Positions 53,286 to 64,000 of a stretch of DNA of 64,000 nucleotides are shown here, piece after piece. Both the position numbers and the translations under genes were made by a program. The notes under the pieces were generated by a model, which worked only from the letters and a program-made list of their open reading frames with translations, searched no databases and was not told where the DNA came from. This stretch comes from Usnea hakonensis. Lineage: Eukaryota; Ascomycota; Lecanoromycetes; Lecanorales; Parmeliaceae. Within the stretch, counting starts at the first letter, position 1; the number at the start of each line of letters is the position of its first letter. The stretch is taken from assembly GCA_013423325.1 (NCBI GenBank), contig BLJB01000061.1, positions 1 to 64,000 of the forward strand, given 5' to 3'.

Positions 53286-55079
53286 ATGTCAACTCTTCAG
53301 ACTTGCATATCCACAAAGCGAGATTCTCCTGCCGTAATCATTCCTTCTCCTCTAACAACGCTGTCCCATAATCAGCTTTTGCACAATGTGTCTCTGTTCC
53401 AAGCACGTTTGGCCGCCATCGGTATCTCGCCGGGCGATGCCGTTGCGATCGCATTCCCAAATACCATTGAGTTTGTCATTGCCTTCCTGTCCATCACTTT
53501 TCAAAGGGCCATCTGTGCGCCCCTTAACCCTGCATACAAGCAGGATGAGTTCGAATTCTACCTCGAAGACCTTAAAGCCGCGATTGTCCTGGTCCCACGC
53601 GGATCCACGACAGAGGACCTGGAGGTAGTTCGAGCTGCAAAGAAATGCAACACCCGAATCGTAGAAATATATTGGAATGGATCAGAAGTCCACCTTGAAC
53701 CGTACGAAGACGTAAAGCCGAACAGTAGGAAAGATGATGTCAGGATCGAGACTCCAGATGAGGATGATACTGCCTTGATTCTTCACACGTCAGGGACTAC
53801 AGGAAGACCAAAAGCGGTAGGCTTAGCGAAGGCTGCCGGTGGATGCTTATGCTGAACTCGATCATGATCAGGTGCCCTTGACCCACAAGAACCTTTGCCG
53901 AACCATGCTCAACATTGAATCAACCTACAACTTGACCAGCGTTGATCGCACTCTGCTCGTCATGCCGCTGTTTCATGTCCATGGTCTTATCGCTGGTTTC
54001 CTTTCGCCGTTACTGAGCGGAGGAAGCGTCATCGTCCCACCCCGATTTTCCGCCTCCGAGTTCTGGAGTGACTTCGTTACTCACGGCGCGACTTGGTACA
54101 CAGCCGTACCTACGATACATCAGATTCTTCTCAGGAATCCGCATCCGTCGCCAATGCCCGTGATACGGTTCATCCGATCATGCTCCTCGCCCCTGTCCCC
54201 CACCGTCCACCATCAGCTCGAGACAACTTTTGAGGCCCCTGTCCTTGAAGCCTACGCAATGACCGAAGCGGCCCATCAGATGACGTCCAACCCCCTCCCG
54301 CCCGCAAAGAGAAAACCCGGATCGGTGGGCATTCCTCAGGGGCTTGATCTTCAAATCACCGATAACCACGATGGGGTACTCGAGCACGGGCAAATAGGCA
54401 ACGTCTGCGTTTTCGGTCCGAATGTGACTCGAGGGTACCTCGGTCAAGGCATTGAACCTCCCTTCACCGAAACCGGCTATCTGCGCACCGGTGACCAGGG
54501 CTATTTAGACCAGGACGGGTACCTCTTTCTCACCGGCCGCGTCAAAGAACTGATCAACAAAGGGGGAGAAAAAATAAGTCCCGTGGAGATCGACAACTTA
54601 TTCACCCAACACCCAAAAGTTGCCGAAGCAGTCACCTTCGCCATCGACGACGACCTGTACGGCCAAGCCGTGGCCGTCGCCGTGGTTATAAAGACCGATG
54701 CCGTGAGCTGCGTGGATGAGCTCCTTCTCTGGCTCGAGCCACGAATCGCGAAATTCAAGATCCCCAAAAAGGTACGTACCATCCATCCTATCCGGAGCAG
54801 TCCGAGCGCATGGAATGTTGTTTCTCTGACATTTTTATCTGCTGCTAGGTTTTCTTCACCGAAACGATGCCGAAGACTGTGACTGGCAAGGTTCAGCGCA
54901 CTCTCGTCGCGAAGACGATGCTTGAGAATGAGAAGGCCATGCGTGATAGCTGGAAGGTTCTGTTGAATAGCGAGAAGGCTATTTTTGGTAACGAGAAGAG
55001 CATCCAACTGTCCAGCAGCGTTCCACATACTTTAGAGCCAAAGTTCGATTTCAGACAGAAAGTCGCTGCCGCATCATGA
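53286..55079 (+). CDS. PCS60: Oxalyl-CoA synthetase, Pcs60/AAE3-type (553 aa)
   Basis: AMP-forming acyl-CoA synthetase, most like the AAE3/Pcs60 group that activates oxalate to oxalyl-CoA. Three exons (53286-53816, 53872-54771, 54849-55079) join in frame. Diagnostic wording of the group is present: ILHTSGTTGRPKAVPLTHKN, MPLFHVHGLIAGFLSPL, ATWYTAVPTIHQI, FIRSCSSPLSP, VLEAYAMTEAAHQMTSNPLP, KPGSVGIPQG, RVKELINKGGEKISP and MPKTVTGKVQR with the catalytic Lys. The chosen start (MSTLQTCISTKR) matches the usual N-terminus. The upstream ATG at 53106 adds a non-family extension. Yeast Pcs60 carries a PTS1. Here the end is AAAS, so peroxisomal targeting is not evident. Divergent promoter with the oxalyl-CoA decarboxylase-like gene. 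Confidence 0.9.
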
Positions 55080-55624
55080 GCAGGAGCTTTATTTGGATTT
55101 TCACGCTTCTATGATATTGTACACTGGTGTGTTTGACGGTATCTGTTAATTCTTAGCAAGCAGAAATTTTAAAAGGCTACCTCAGGCGGAAGCTGTTGAT
55201 ACATCTCCATCCTGACTCTCGAAATAACCGAATTTCTCCCCTGAAACTGCTCTGAAAGGTGGCCGGAGCAGTCCTTAAGATAGGTCGTAAGCTCCGCATG
55301 CCACTACATTCTCACCTAGGTAGCGGACTTCATGATGAAAATTGCCAAGGAAAAGATACCTAGTTCTAAGAACACTATGTAGTTGTGAATTCGTCTACTG
55401 AAATGGATTCTACATCATCAATCATGAGGCTTGAGTTGTATTACTGAGCGATCCAGTCTTGGTCCATGCCCCTCTTAAGGACAAATTCCCAAAATGCGCT
55501 CTCCAGCCACCCGTCTCATCTCTTGCTCCTTCCAGACAATCCAATCAAATGTAAGGGCTCTTGGGGACAATGTCTTGCAAGCTAGGTAAAAGCGCAATCA
55601 TTTGGCATGCCTTGACTAGAGTCA
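55080..55624. other. Convergent intergenic region
   Basis: The 3' regions of the oxalyl-CoA synthetase and the PKS. No gene or RNA seen. Confidence 0.5.
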
Positions 55625-58600
55625 TCACTCCTCCGAAGTCTTTGCGAGAACAGCAGGATCCACGAGCTTCGACCTCCTAGCAATCTTCTCCGCAAGCCTA
55701 GCCAGCGACTGGTTGGCCAGCAGCTCCAGAATTGGAACTGTAGCATCCATCTCGCGGAAGAGCCAGTTGCGCATTTCGACCGCCACTAGAGAGTCCATCC
55801 CGTACTCAGACATGGGCCTCGTTTCACTAATATCGTCCACGGGAATCATCGACAGGGACGAAATCTTGACAATGACCGCTTCGTAAACTTTGCTCGCCGC
55901 GACATCCAGGGTCTTGGCGTTACGTAATTCTTCGCGGATTTGCACTTTCCCCTCACTGTCCGAATTCTTGCCGTCCTTGGACTTGAGCGCCATGCGTCGA
56001 AAATGAGAGAACATTGGATATTCATACGCCGCTCCCGAGGCCTCGCTCCACGTACCAAGACCCGTGACCACCTGACCGAACGTGCCAGGGCTTTGAAGGC
56101 TGGTGATTGCTGTCTGAATCAAAGTCATGAGTTCCTTTTCCGTCGTACCTTCGAATCCTTGACGCTCCAGATTCTTTGCAAGGTCAATATTTTCAGCGAC
56201 GTAACCAACCCCAAGAATGACACCTAGATCGATAGTAGCGGCTGGAAGGCCGAGACCATTTCTGTAATTGGCAAAGGCGTCGAGGAAAGTGGAAGAGGCT
56301 GCGTAGGCGGCTTGACTTGCATTGCCGATGATCCCGCTTGTAGATGAGAGCATAAGAAAGAAATCCATGTCCCTCGGGAGCTGATTGTGGAGATTCCATG
56401 TCCCTTGTACCTTTGGGCGAATGGCGACGTTGTAGTCAGTAAGACTCATAGTTTCAACAAGAGAATCCTAAGATCGTCAATTTAGACCACAAAATATGTC
56501 GTGAGAGAGAGACTGACCTGGAGAACCATTGCCCCCTGGATCACGCCGTGGATCGGTGGCATATTTGAAGAGGCGTCGAGAAGGGATGCGAGCTGTGCGG
56601 CATTGCTGATATCACATTTATGCACAGCAACACTTGCACCCCGTTCCTGAAGAATTCCCACAAGAACACGAGCTTCCTCTTTGGCAAGTCCACTTCGGGA
56701 GGCGAATATAAGGTTCTTTGCACCATGATCAACCATCCACAAAGCCATTGCACGACCTATGCCACCTAGACCACCGACAAGTAAGTAGGAAACGTCATCT
56801 CTTAGTATATTTGTGTCGAAGTCTCGTGGAATGGCCTAAGACTGTAAGAATCATCACAAATGCGGGGCCGATGGTCTGCAACATACCTTAACCATCTCAC
56901 CGGGCTGCGCGACCGCAACTAATTTACCCATATGTTTCCCAGACTGCATTGTTCGTAGAGCTTTCTCGATCTCACTTATCCCAAAGACCGTAATAGGTGA
57001 TGGACCGTTGAGGCGTTTGCTGCGAAATAGATTCATAACATCGGACCATACTTGCGCTGCCATCTCGGGCCTCTCCCTTACCAGACTCACAAGATTGACT
57101 ACCACAAAAGTAACGTTTTGAGCGAATTTGTGCATTTCCAATCGAGTGTTTATCGTATAATCGCGCGCGCCGAGTTCGACGAATCGTCCAAAGGGCGCAA
57201 TACACTCCCAAGTAATTCGCAGCATCTCACCTGCCACAGAATTCATAATGACATCAACCCCCTTTTTATTTGTTATGCTCATAATACCCTTAGCAAAGCC
57301 ACTATCTCGGCTTGAGAAGATGTGATCCTCAGGTATACCATAGCGGCTCATAAGGAAGTTTTTCTTCGGTATCGTCCCAACCGTTGCAAAAATCTCGGCG
57401 CCAATCATTTGACATAGTTCAATGGTCGCTTGGCCTAGACCCCCAGAAGCGGCATGGATCAAGACTGTCTCACCTTTAACGACACGAGCAACGTGAAAGA
57501 CAGAATAATATGCGGTGCAGTAAGTGACTGGTAGACAGGCAGCCATTTCCCATGACATGTCCGCCGGTAAAACCTGGACTGCAGCCTCAGTTGAACGTAT
57601 GAAGTTAGAAAAGGCTCCAAACGCGAAGCACGAAACGCGGTCTCCGAGAGCGACACTTCGGACGGATTTACCAACTTTCTTGACTATACCACTGCATTCC
57701 AATCCAAGCGTTTCCACTTCAATCTGACCCATGGCCATCATGACATCCTTGAAGTTGAAACCAGTCGCGATGACCTGTATTTCTACGGTGTCGTCAGGCA
57801 ATGGTTCCATCACTCGCTGGTCGTGAATGAAATGCAATGTGTCCAGCAAGCCAGGCGTCCCAATTTCAAGCACAAGCGGACGATTATCTTGATGAAAGAG
57901 CTGGGGCTCTGGAACCCTGTCGGAGGTAGTTGAATGAACGATATTATTGATGCCCCTGTTCTCGACCAGGCGAGGAATCATGAGCTTGCCCTTCTTCTGA
58001 GAGTATTCGACATCAAGGTTCTCGACTGTATGAGTGGTCTGACCGAAATGACAAAGGAATAAATTCAAGATCAGATCTGCAGTTGGAGCACCCAGGGTTT
58101 CTTGTGCGTCCAAGTCCATCACAACGATTTTGGTGCCGCCGTATTCTGATCTCACAGTCCGAGCAAAACCAAATACCAAATTAGATGCTGGCATACTAGA
58201 TGAAATCTGGGCCCCACAAGTTACCCAGAGGATTCCCTTGGCGGTTGTAAAGATCTTTTTCATGGCATCAAATTGTTTGGAAGTCGGATCGCTGAGGAAA
58301 GGGTTCGTAATCTCTGACATCACAATGCATAGCTTGCCAGAAGGATTCGCCTCGGACAACGTCGCAACAGTAGTGTCAGCATGACACTGATCAAACCCAG
58401 CGGTAAGGCGATCAGACAAGAGCGCGGGTGTAGTCTCCTCACAGATCAATAGTACATCGAGTCTAGCGCTTTGCTTGTGATCCCCAACAGCCGTAGCAAC
58501 CATCATGGAACCTTGATGTGTGGCTTCAAGAGGCGAATCCCAAACCGAAGCGTCGAGTCCTGAAAAGCCGGTTTTCCTAAGCAATGGAATCCATTCTTGT

Positions 58601-61600
58601 TCGGTCAACGTTGGCCCTTTTTGGCGATCGCTCTCTTCACCAGCCCACCACCCAGGTAGAGTGCCAAAGATTGTTGAAGTCGTCAGCCGCTCGCGCGTTA
58701 GCTCAATCAGAATCAGTCTCCCACCGGGCTTGAGTAGCTTTCGTACGTTAGTCATGGTGTTCTGCATAGACTTTGTTGCGTGCAGAACATTCGCCGCCAC
58801 TACAATATCGTAGCTTCCTTTTTCGTAGCCTTGCGGCTCCGGATCCTTTTCTATATCTAGCTTGCGATAAGCAATAAGATCGGACCAAGCTTCTAATTTC
58901 TCCTTAGCGGTATCAAAGAATCCACTGCTGATGTCTGTGAAATCATATTGAGCAAAGCGCGGCAAGTCTTGGTTAGCTCCGTTAAGGGACTGTAGAATTG
59001 GCAGCGTTGCCCCTCCAGTCCCAGCCCCAATCTCTAGTATCCTCAGATGCGGATTCTTATGACCCAACAGATCGAAGTATCTAGCAGCTGCTTGGTAGTT
59101 GCAATTGAAACGAGCGTTTTCCTTGTAGTATGCGTCCAATCGCCCTTCCTCCACCATCAGCTGCAATGCATCCGCTTTACTTCCCAGTATGAGTGGCAAG
59201 TTTGTCCCAATGTGACAGAGCAGGTTACCTTCGGCCCCTGAGGCAGTGACTTTCTTGATATGAGCTGCTCTTTCCGTGGCGCTTGTGGTTTTCCATGAAG
59301 CAGTCGGCATGCTTAGCCGCTCTTGTTCTACAGCGGCCACACATACCTTCATGCATGCCCACAGCTTCTTGTGGTAATGAAGCATACTCTCAACCGTCTC
59401 CGACGGTACCATTTGTAAAGCACGCGCCATGTGATAGTAACCCGCTTGCTCTAGGTCTTGAATCGTGTCTTTTTCGCTTGCGGGTAGTTGGGTATGCGCG
59501 CAAAGATCAGCCACGCCATCTTCAGAAAGCAAGTCAACATCTACATCCCATGTTAGGTTGTACGCAATCGGTTTAGGCTCGGCTACGATCTGTTCCGGGG
59601 CATCGCTTGCAATAGTGGTACAAGCTAGCCCTTTGATCGTCACCCAAGGGCTTCCATCCATTGAGTCTTCACCGAAGGCTGTCATGGAGGCGTTGATCTG
59701 ACGACTTGCCTTCTTGCTGTCAGTGGATGTATAGACAGTTATATTGTGACCCGGATCAGAGCTGACGCTCGATGCCACAAATAGCTCTTCCAGGAAAATT
59801 GGTACCATAGGGTCGTTCAAAGGTCCCGCGTCGGCAGCCAAAGCTGCGAACAAGCCATGGAAGAGGCTGTCAAGTGTCGCAGGATGTATGATTGTTGGGT
59901 ACTGAAAGCCCATGGGCATTGTGGCGGCCGTATCAGGAATGCTCACAACACCCACACATACGTTTGGGCCTACCCTTGCACGCCTCATGTTCGCAAATGT
60001 CGGACCATAACCAAGCCCAAGGAGTGACATTTGCTCGTAGAAAGCTTTGATATCGAGATCGGTTTTGCAGCGAGACTTGATTTGTGATATGTCGTGGAGC
60101 ATCCTGGCTGCTTCGGTTTGGGACTGGCTAGTGCCACTGACCTCGTTCAGACCAACGTGTTTTTGAACACTGATCAAGCCATGACAGTGTTCGGTCCAAC
60201 GTTCGTCCTCCGTAACCGAGTAGACATAGAACTCATCCCAAAGATCCGAAGCCGACCTTGTGTTCTCAGAATATGGCCTCAAGCTGACCACAGTCTCAAT
60301 GTCTCTTGATTTCTCCGAGACTACCAGTGCCTGCCCAATCGAGACTTCACGCAAGACATACCCAGTTATCTCAGTTCCCCTACCGATTGCTCTTTGGTGG
60401 GCAGCCTCGATTGCCATGACCAGATAACCGGCCGCGGGATATACAACACTGCTCTGCACCTTGTGATCTTTGACCCAAGGTATTTCAGAAGCTCGAACAA
60501 AATTTCGCCACGTCGGCTCCAATGGGTTTGATCCCCGGTCAAGAACGCCGAGAATGTCGCTGCGAGCGTAGGCTCTGTGGCGGTAGGTCTTACTCGACCT
60601 TGACTCTGCCCAATAAGAAAGTGAATGATTCCATGTATATGAAGGAAGATCCACCAAGACTTTACCACCCACCTCACCATCAGTTCTGTTGCATTTAGCT
60701 ACACTCACGGGATATCCTGCCATCAAGAGTTTTGAGACGAGGGATAGTGTGGTATTCACAGCGCTAGAGTTACGAACAAGTGCCGTGAGGTAATTGATAG
60801 GATTATCTACAAAGCGTTGATCGCTCTGGAGAATCTGTTTGATCGGTCCTGCGAGGGCAGAGTGCGGTCCCAATTCTATAATAGTGTGAACAGCCGAGGA
60901 TACTTTTCGCTTCCGAGCCTTTTTGCCAGTGGTCGTCTCTAAGCAAAGCCGAAGCAAAGATTCCGCGAATCGGACTTCCCCCAGTAAATTCGCAATCCAG
61001 TAGGGAGCGCCCAATTCTGAATGGACCATATGATGGCCTGTTACCGACGAGAAAAATTGTATCCCGCTGTCTGTTGATCTGGCTTTGATATGTGAGATGG
61101 CAGCGAGGTATCTGTCAGCGATTATCTTCATATGGGCCGAGTGATATGCTACACGCACAGGCAGCATGCGCGCAAATATGCCCTTCTGCTTCATGATAGT
61201 TTCGAACTCTGCAACTGCCAAAGCATCACCAGAAACCGTGATACTAGAAGGGCTGTTTTCACAAGCTATAGTTGCCTGTCCCTGCTTGAGTGCAGAAAGC
61301 AGAGGTATTGCAGCTTTTTTGGACATTCCAACTGCTATCATTGCCCCATTGGCTAGACCAGAATCTTTCAAGTCGTTTGAAAAGACGCCTCGGTAGTATG
61401 CCGCAGTCATAGCATCCTCTGAACTCAGCGCACCCACTGCATATGCCGCAGCGATCTCACCACTGGAATGGCCTGTTACCGCTAGAGGTTTGATGTTCCA
61501 GGAAGCCAGAAGGTCGACCAAAGCGATCTGGATTGCAGTACACAGCGGCTGGCTTAGATACGCGACATGTGACTTGTCTGAGTCCCTGCGGAGCTCATCT

Positions 61601-63954
61601 ACACAAGCATAGCAATTAGTATATCTCCACAATGCATGAACAAACAACACACCTATCAAGTCCCAAGATGATCCAATGAGCCTGAGATAACAGCCGATCT
61701 TTCTCAGGGAATTGGCAAATACAGGGTACACCTGTATCAGTTCTCTACCCATGGCATGCCATTGCGCTCCTTGGCCAGTAAAGACAAAAGCTAAACCCGG
61801 CTCTGTCGAGGACCTCGAAAACTTTAAAGCAGGATTTTCCAACTCGTCAATTAGTTGTTCAACAGTACTCGCTGTTACCGCTGATTTCCACGGAAGTCGT
61901 GACCGCCGTTCCCCTAATGTAAACGCCAAATCTGCCAAAAATTGCTGATCAACACGGTCAAGACGTTTTCTAAGGTACTGAAGCAGACTTGTCGCTTGCT
62001 GTTTTCCTGCACTCTCCTCAAAGGCGGAAAGCAAGAATACTTGGGCGCGTGGAGTATCGGCGGCGGATTTGAGAGACAAGTTGTTGGCGTGGCCGTTGGA
62101 AAGGTCTTGTATACTATGCCCAGCATCGCCATTCGTATAGCCGTTTGTATAGCCGTTTGTATGGCCATTCGTATGGCCGTTGACGCTGTCATGTCTATAA
62201 CTACTTTCTGCTTCGGCTGTGTTCGAGAATGTTGCCATTGTATTTCCCAGAACCCCATGTGATTTAAGATAACCCGGAGCATCTTCCAAGATTGCGTGAG
62301 CGTTGGTTCCTCCATACCCAAAACTATTGATCGAGACACGTCGGGGTCCAGGTGTGTTCCAAGGCATAGGAACGGTCGGTACCTAAATGTATCAGGTTAA
62401 CCCTACCAAACTAATATCCAAGCCAGGAGCGTAACATACCGTTAATTTCCAGTCATAGAATGGAATTTTCTTATTACCGTTCTCGAAATTGCGATTCGGT
62501 AAGATCATCTCGTTCTCAAGCATGAGGATACTTTTGATGACTCCTGCAACACCACTAGCACCTTCCAAATGGCCGACATTGGTTTTGACGGATCCAATGC
62601 GTAGTGGCTTGCTATATGATCGGTCTTTTCCGAGAACATTCGAAATAGCAGCTGTTTCCAAGGGATCTCCTGCGGGCGTTCCCGTCCCGTGGCACTCAAC
62701 GTACGCAGTTTCCAGAGGATCAATTCCGACTTTTCTATATACACTTTCAATAAGGGTTTCTTGCGCCTGTTGACTCGGCAGTGTTATCCCCGGCGTCCGA
62801 CCGTCTTGATTTACACCTGTGTTTCTGATGATGCCCCTTATAGTGTCGCCATCTTTGAGTGCTTGATCTAGCGTCTTGAGATACACGCATCCTACGCCTT
62901 CACCTCGAGCATACCCGTTGGCCCGATCGTCGAAAGTATAACAGCGTCCATCTGGAGAGAGAAATCTGCAACACCCGTCAGCGAATACTGTATAAGCTGT
63001 ATCCCGATAAGTACCTCATCATGGACATTGAGATAGTGATCTCATGGCTAAGAATGACGTTGGCTCCGGCAACAATAGCCTGCCTCGCCTCGCCTGTCCT
63101 CAAGCTCTGACATGCGAGATGAAGCGCGACTAAGCTAGAAGAGCAAGCCGTGTCTATAGTAACGCTAGGGCCTTTGAAATCGAAGAAATATGAAAGACGA
63201 TTTGCAATGATCGCCCTAGAGTGTCCACTGCTAGTGGCTTGGTAAAGAGGGACGGCCTCAGGGTCTCGGAGCAAGACGTCGGTATAGTCGCCGCAAAAGG
63301 AGCCCACGAATACTGAAGTGTTACTGCCCGTAGCCTGATCTAACGGGGTTCCCGCTGAGGATTATTATTAGCTAACAGTATGAGTCATAATTGTTTGAGA
63401 TTGCAGACCATTTTCTAGGGCTTCATAACAGCATTCAAGCAGGAGTCTTTGCTGTGGGTCGAGAGCCTGAAAATGTCAGCAGTCATCCTGTGAGCGTCTT
63501 GACCATTATTCTACCTCAGCTTCTGCACTGGTCATGTTGAAAAACGGAGCATCAAAACGCGAAAGATCTTCGGTGAAGTAGTGGCCAGCCAGAACGTTTG
63601 ACTACGAGTTTGATCAGCTCAATCAAGTAGGTATTGGACAGTAGAAGTCGCCGTATCTACCGTTCCATTTCGACTAGCATCAGGATGATAAAATGCATCG
63701 TTGTTCCACTTCTCCTTGGGCACAGGACTCCACGCCTCGCGAGCTTGGAGAATCATGTTCCAGAATTTCTCCACGTTCGTGGCCTCGCCAGGGCCGCGAA
63801 AGCCTATGCCTACGACAGCTATGGGCATGGTATCATGCCCATGGAAGGCGAGATCGACCTCGGGCGCTATTGCCATCTCTGATACCCAATGACTGGGTGA
63901 TCTGTGGATGAAGACCAAGTGCAGCGGGTTGTCGAAGTACCAAAGGTCGCCCAA
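55625..63954 (-). CDS. Highly reducing polyketide synthase KS-AT-DH-MT-ER-KR-ACP (2,635 aa)
   Basis: Type I iterative PKS. Nine exons: 63954-63661, 63601-63515, 63466-63409, 63354-63015, 62965-62440, 62382-61653, 61598-56887, 56835-56518 and 56467-55625, in frame throughout. KS: Cys217 in DTACSSSLVALHLACQSL, His352 in ECHGTGT, His392 in KTNVGHLEGASG. AT: FVFTGQGAQWHAMG near 640 and GHSSGE near 723. DH: WVKDHKVQSSVVYPAAGY near 1055 and the later HPATLDSLFHGL. MT: LEIGAGTGGATLPIL near 1538. ER: HAASGGLGQATIELC near 2060. KR: GGLGGIGRAMALWMV and the catalytic Tyr in QAAYAASS. ACP: Ser2581 in YGMDSLVAVEM. No thioesterase, reductase or condensation domain follows, so release needs a partner enzyme. 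All catalytic motifs look intact, predicting a methylated, largely saturated chain. The start may instead be MAIAPEVD at 63876. Only 46 bp of upstream sequence are in the window. Confidence 0.93.
62131..62178 (-). repeat. 12-bp tandem repeat in the PKS KS-AT linker
   Basis: Four near-identical 12-mers (ATTCGTATAGCC-type on the plus strand) encode repeats of Asn-Gly-(His/Tyr)-Thr in the linker after the KS domain. In-frame length change would alter only the linker. Confidence 0.75.
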
Positions 63955-64000
63955 GCTTGAAGCCGGAAATGATTAGCGATTGCAAATATCAGAACTTTCT

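Noticed and set aside
61599..61652. An 18-residue insertion in the PKS AT domain
   Set aside because: Same reasoning: a GT-AG intron of 54 nt whose removal joins SSWDLI to DELRRDS in frame.
1..64000. tRNA or rRNA genes and CRISPR arrays
   Set aside because: No stretch with a convincing tRNA A/B box pair and acceptor stem was found, no rRNA sequence was recognised, and there are no regularly spaced direct repeats. CRISPR arrays are in any case not expected in a fungal nuclear genome.

Overview
The window looks like nuclear DNA of a filamentous ascomycete (Pezizomycotina). Coding genes carry many short GT-AG introns of about 45-75 nt, there is a Zn2Cys6 regulator of the AflR type, a multidomain reducing polyketide synthase, and TA-rich blocks whose broken frames end in TAG/TAA where CAG/CAA would be expected, as repeat-induced point mutation (RIP) leaves behind. 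I cannot name the species.

Layout. 1-5640 is a transposon island: a young 2,080-bp LTR element with only a gag gene (identical 161-bp LTRs, ATAAA target duplication), then a RIP-degraded TA-rich block interrupted by a second insertion. 6440-8081 is a broken secreted metallopeptidase gene. 9006-28000 is mostly ordinary conserved genes: a membrane-anchored fatty-aldehyde dehydrogenase, a dihydroorotase with an altered active-site loop, a coiled-coil protein, an F-box protein, a single-pass membrane protein with PPxY motifs, an STE6-like ABC exporter next to a 49-base C run, and a five-exon PBDC1-family gene. 28853-31980 is a secreted adhesin-like protein with three hevein-type chitin-binding modules and a GLEYA domain. 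32000-41900 is gene-poor, with one three-exon secreted protein, one decayed F-box/DUF6546-like gene and long stretches in which I see little.

41958 to the right edge looks like a secondary-metabolite cluster: AflR-type regulator, long-chain acyl-CoA synthetase, MFS exporter, isocitrate-lyase/PEP-mutase-superfamily enzyme (oxaloacetate-hydrolase-like), ThDP enzyme of the oxalyl-CoA decarboxylase/2-hydroxyacyl-CoA lyase family, Pcs60/AAE3-type oxalyl-CoA synthetase, and a complete reducing PKS (KS-AT-DH-MT-ER-KR-ACP, nine exons, 2,635 aa, no release domain). The decarboxylase and the CoA synthetase are divergent and share a 674-bp promoter holding three identical 11-bp copies of TCGGTAACCGT, a CGG-N3-CCG palindrome of the type bound by Zn2Cys6 dimers. 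A variant palindrome lies upstream of the oxaloacetate-hydrolase-like gene. Taken together the three genes could make, activate and decarboxylate oxalate, an arrangement I do not recognise from any described PKS cluster. The alternative is that they act on polyketide-derived 2-hydroxyacyl or alkyl-dicarboxylate intermediates.

Exon structures were derived by hand from splice signals, family motifs and reading-frame continuity. No alignment or search could be run.
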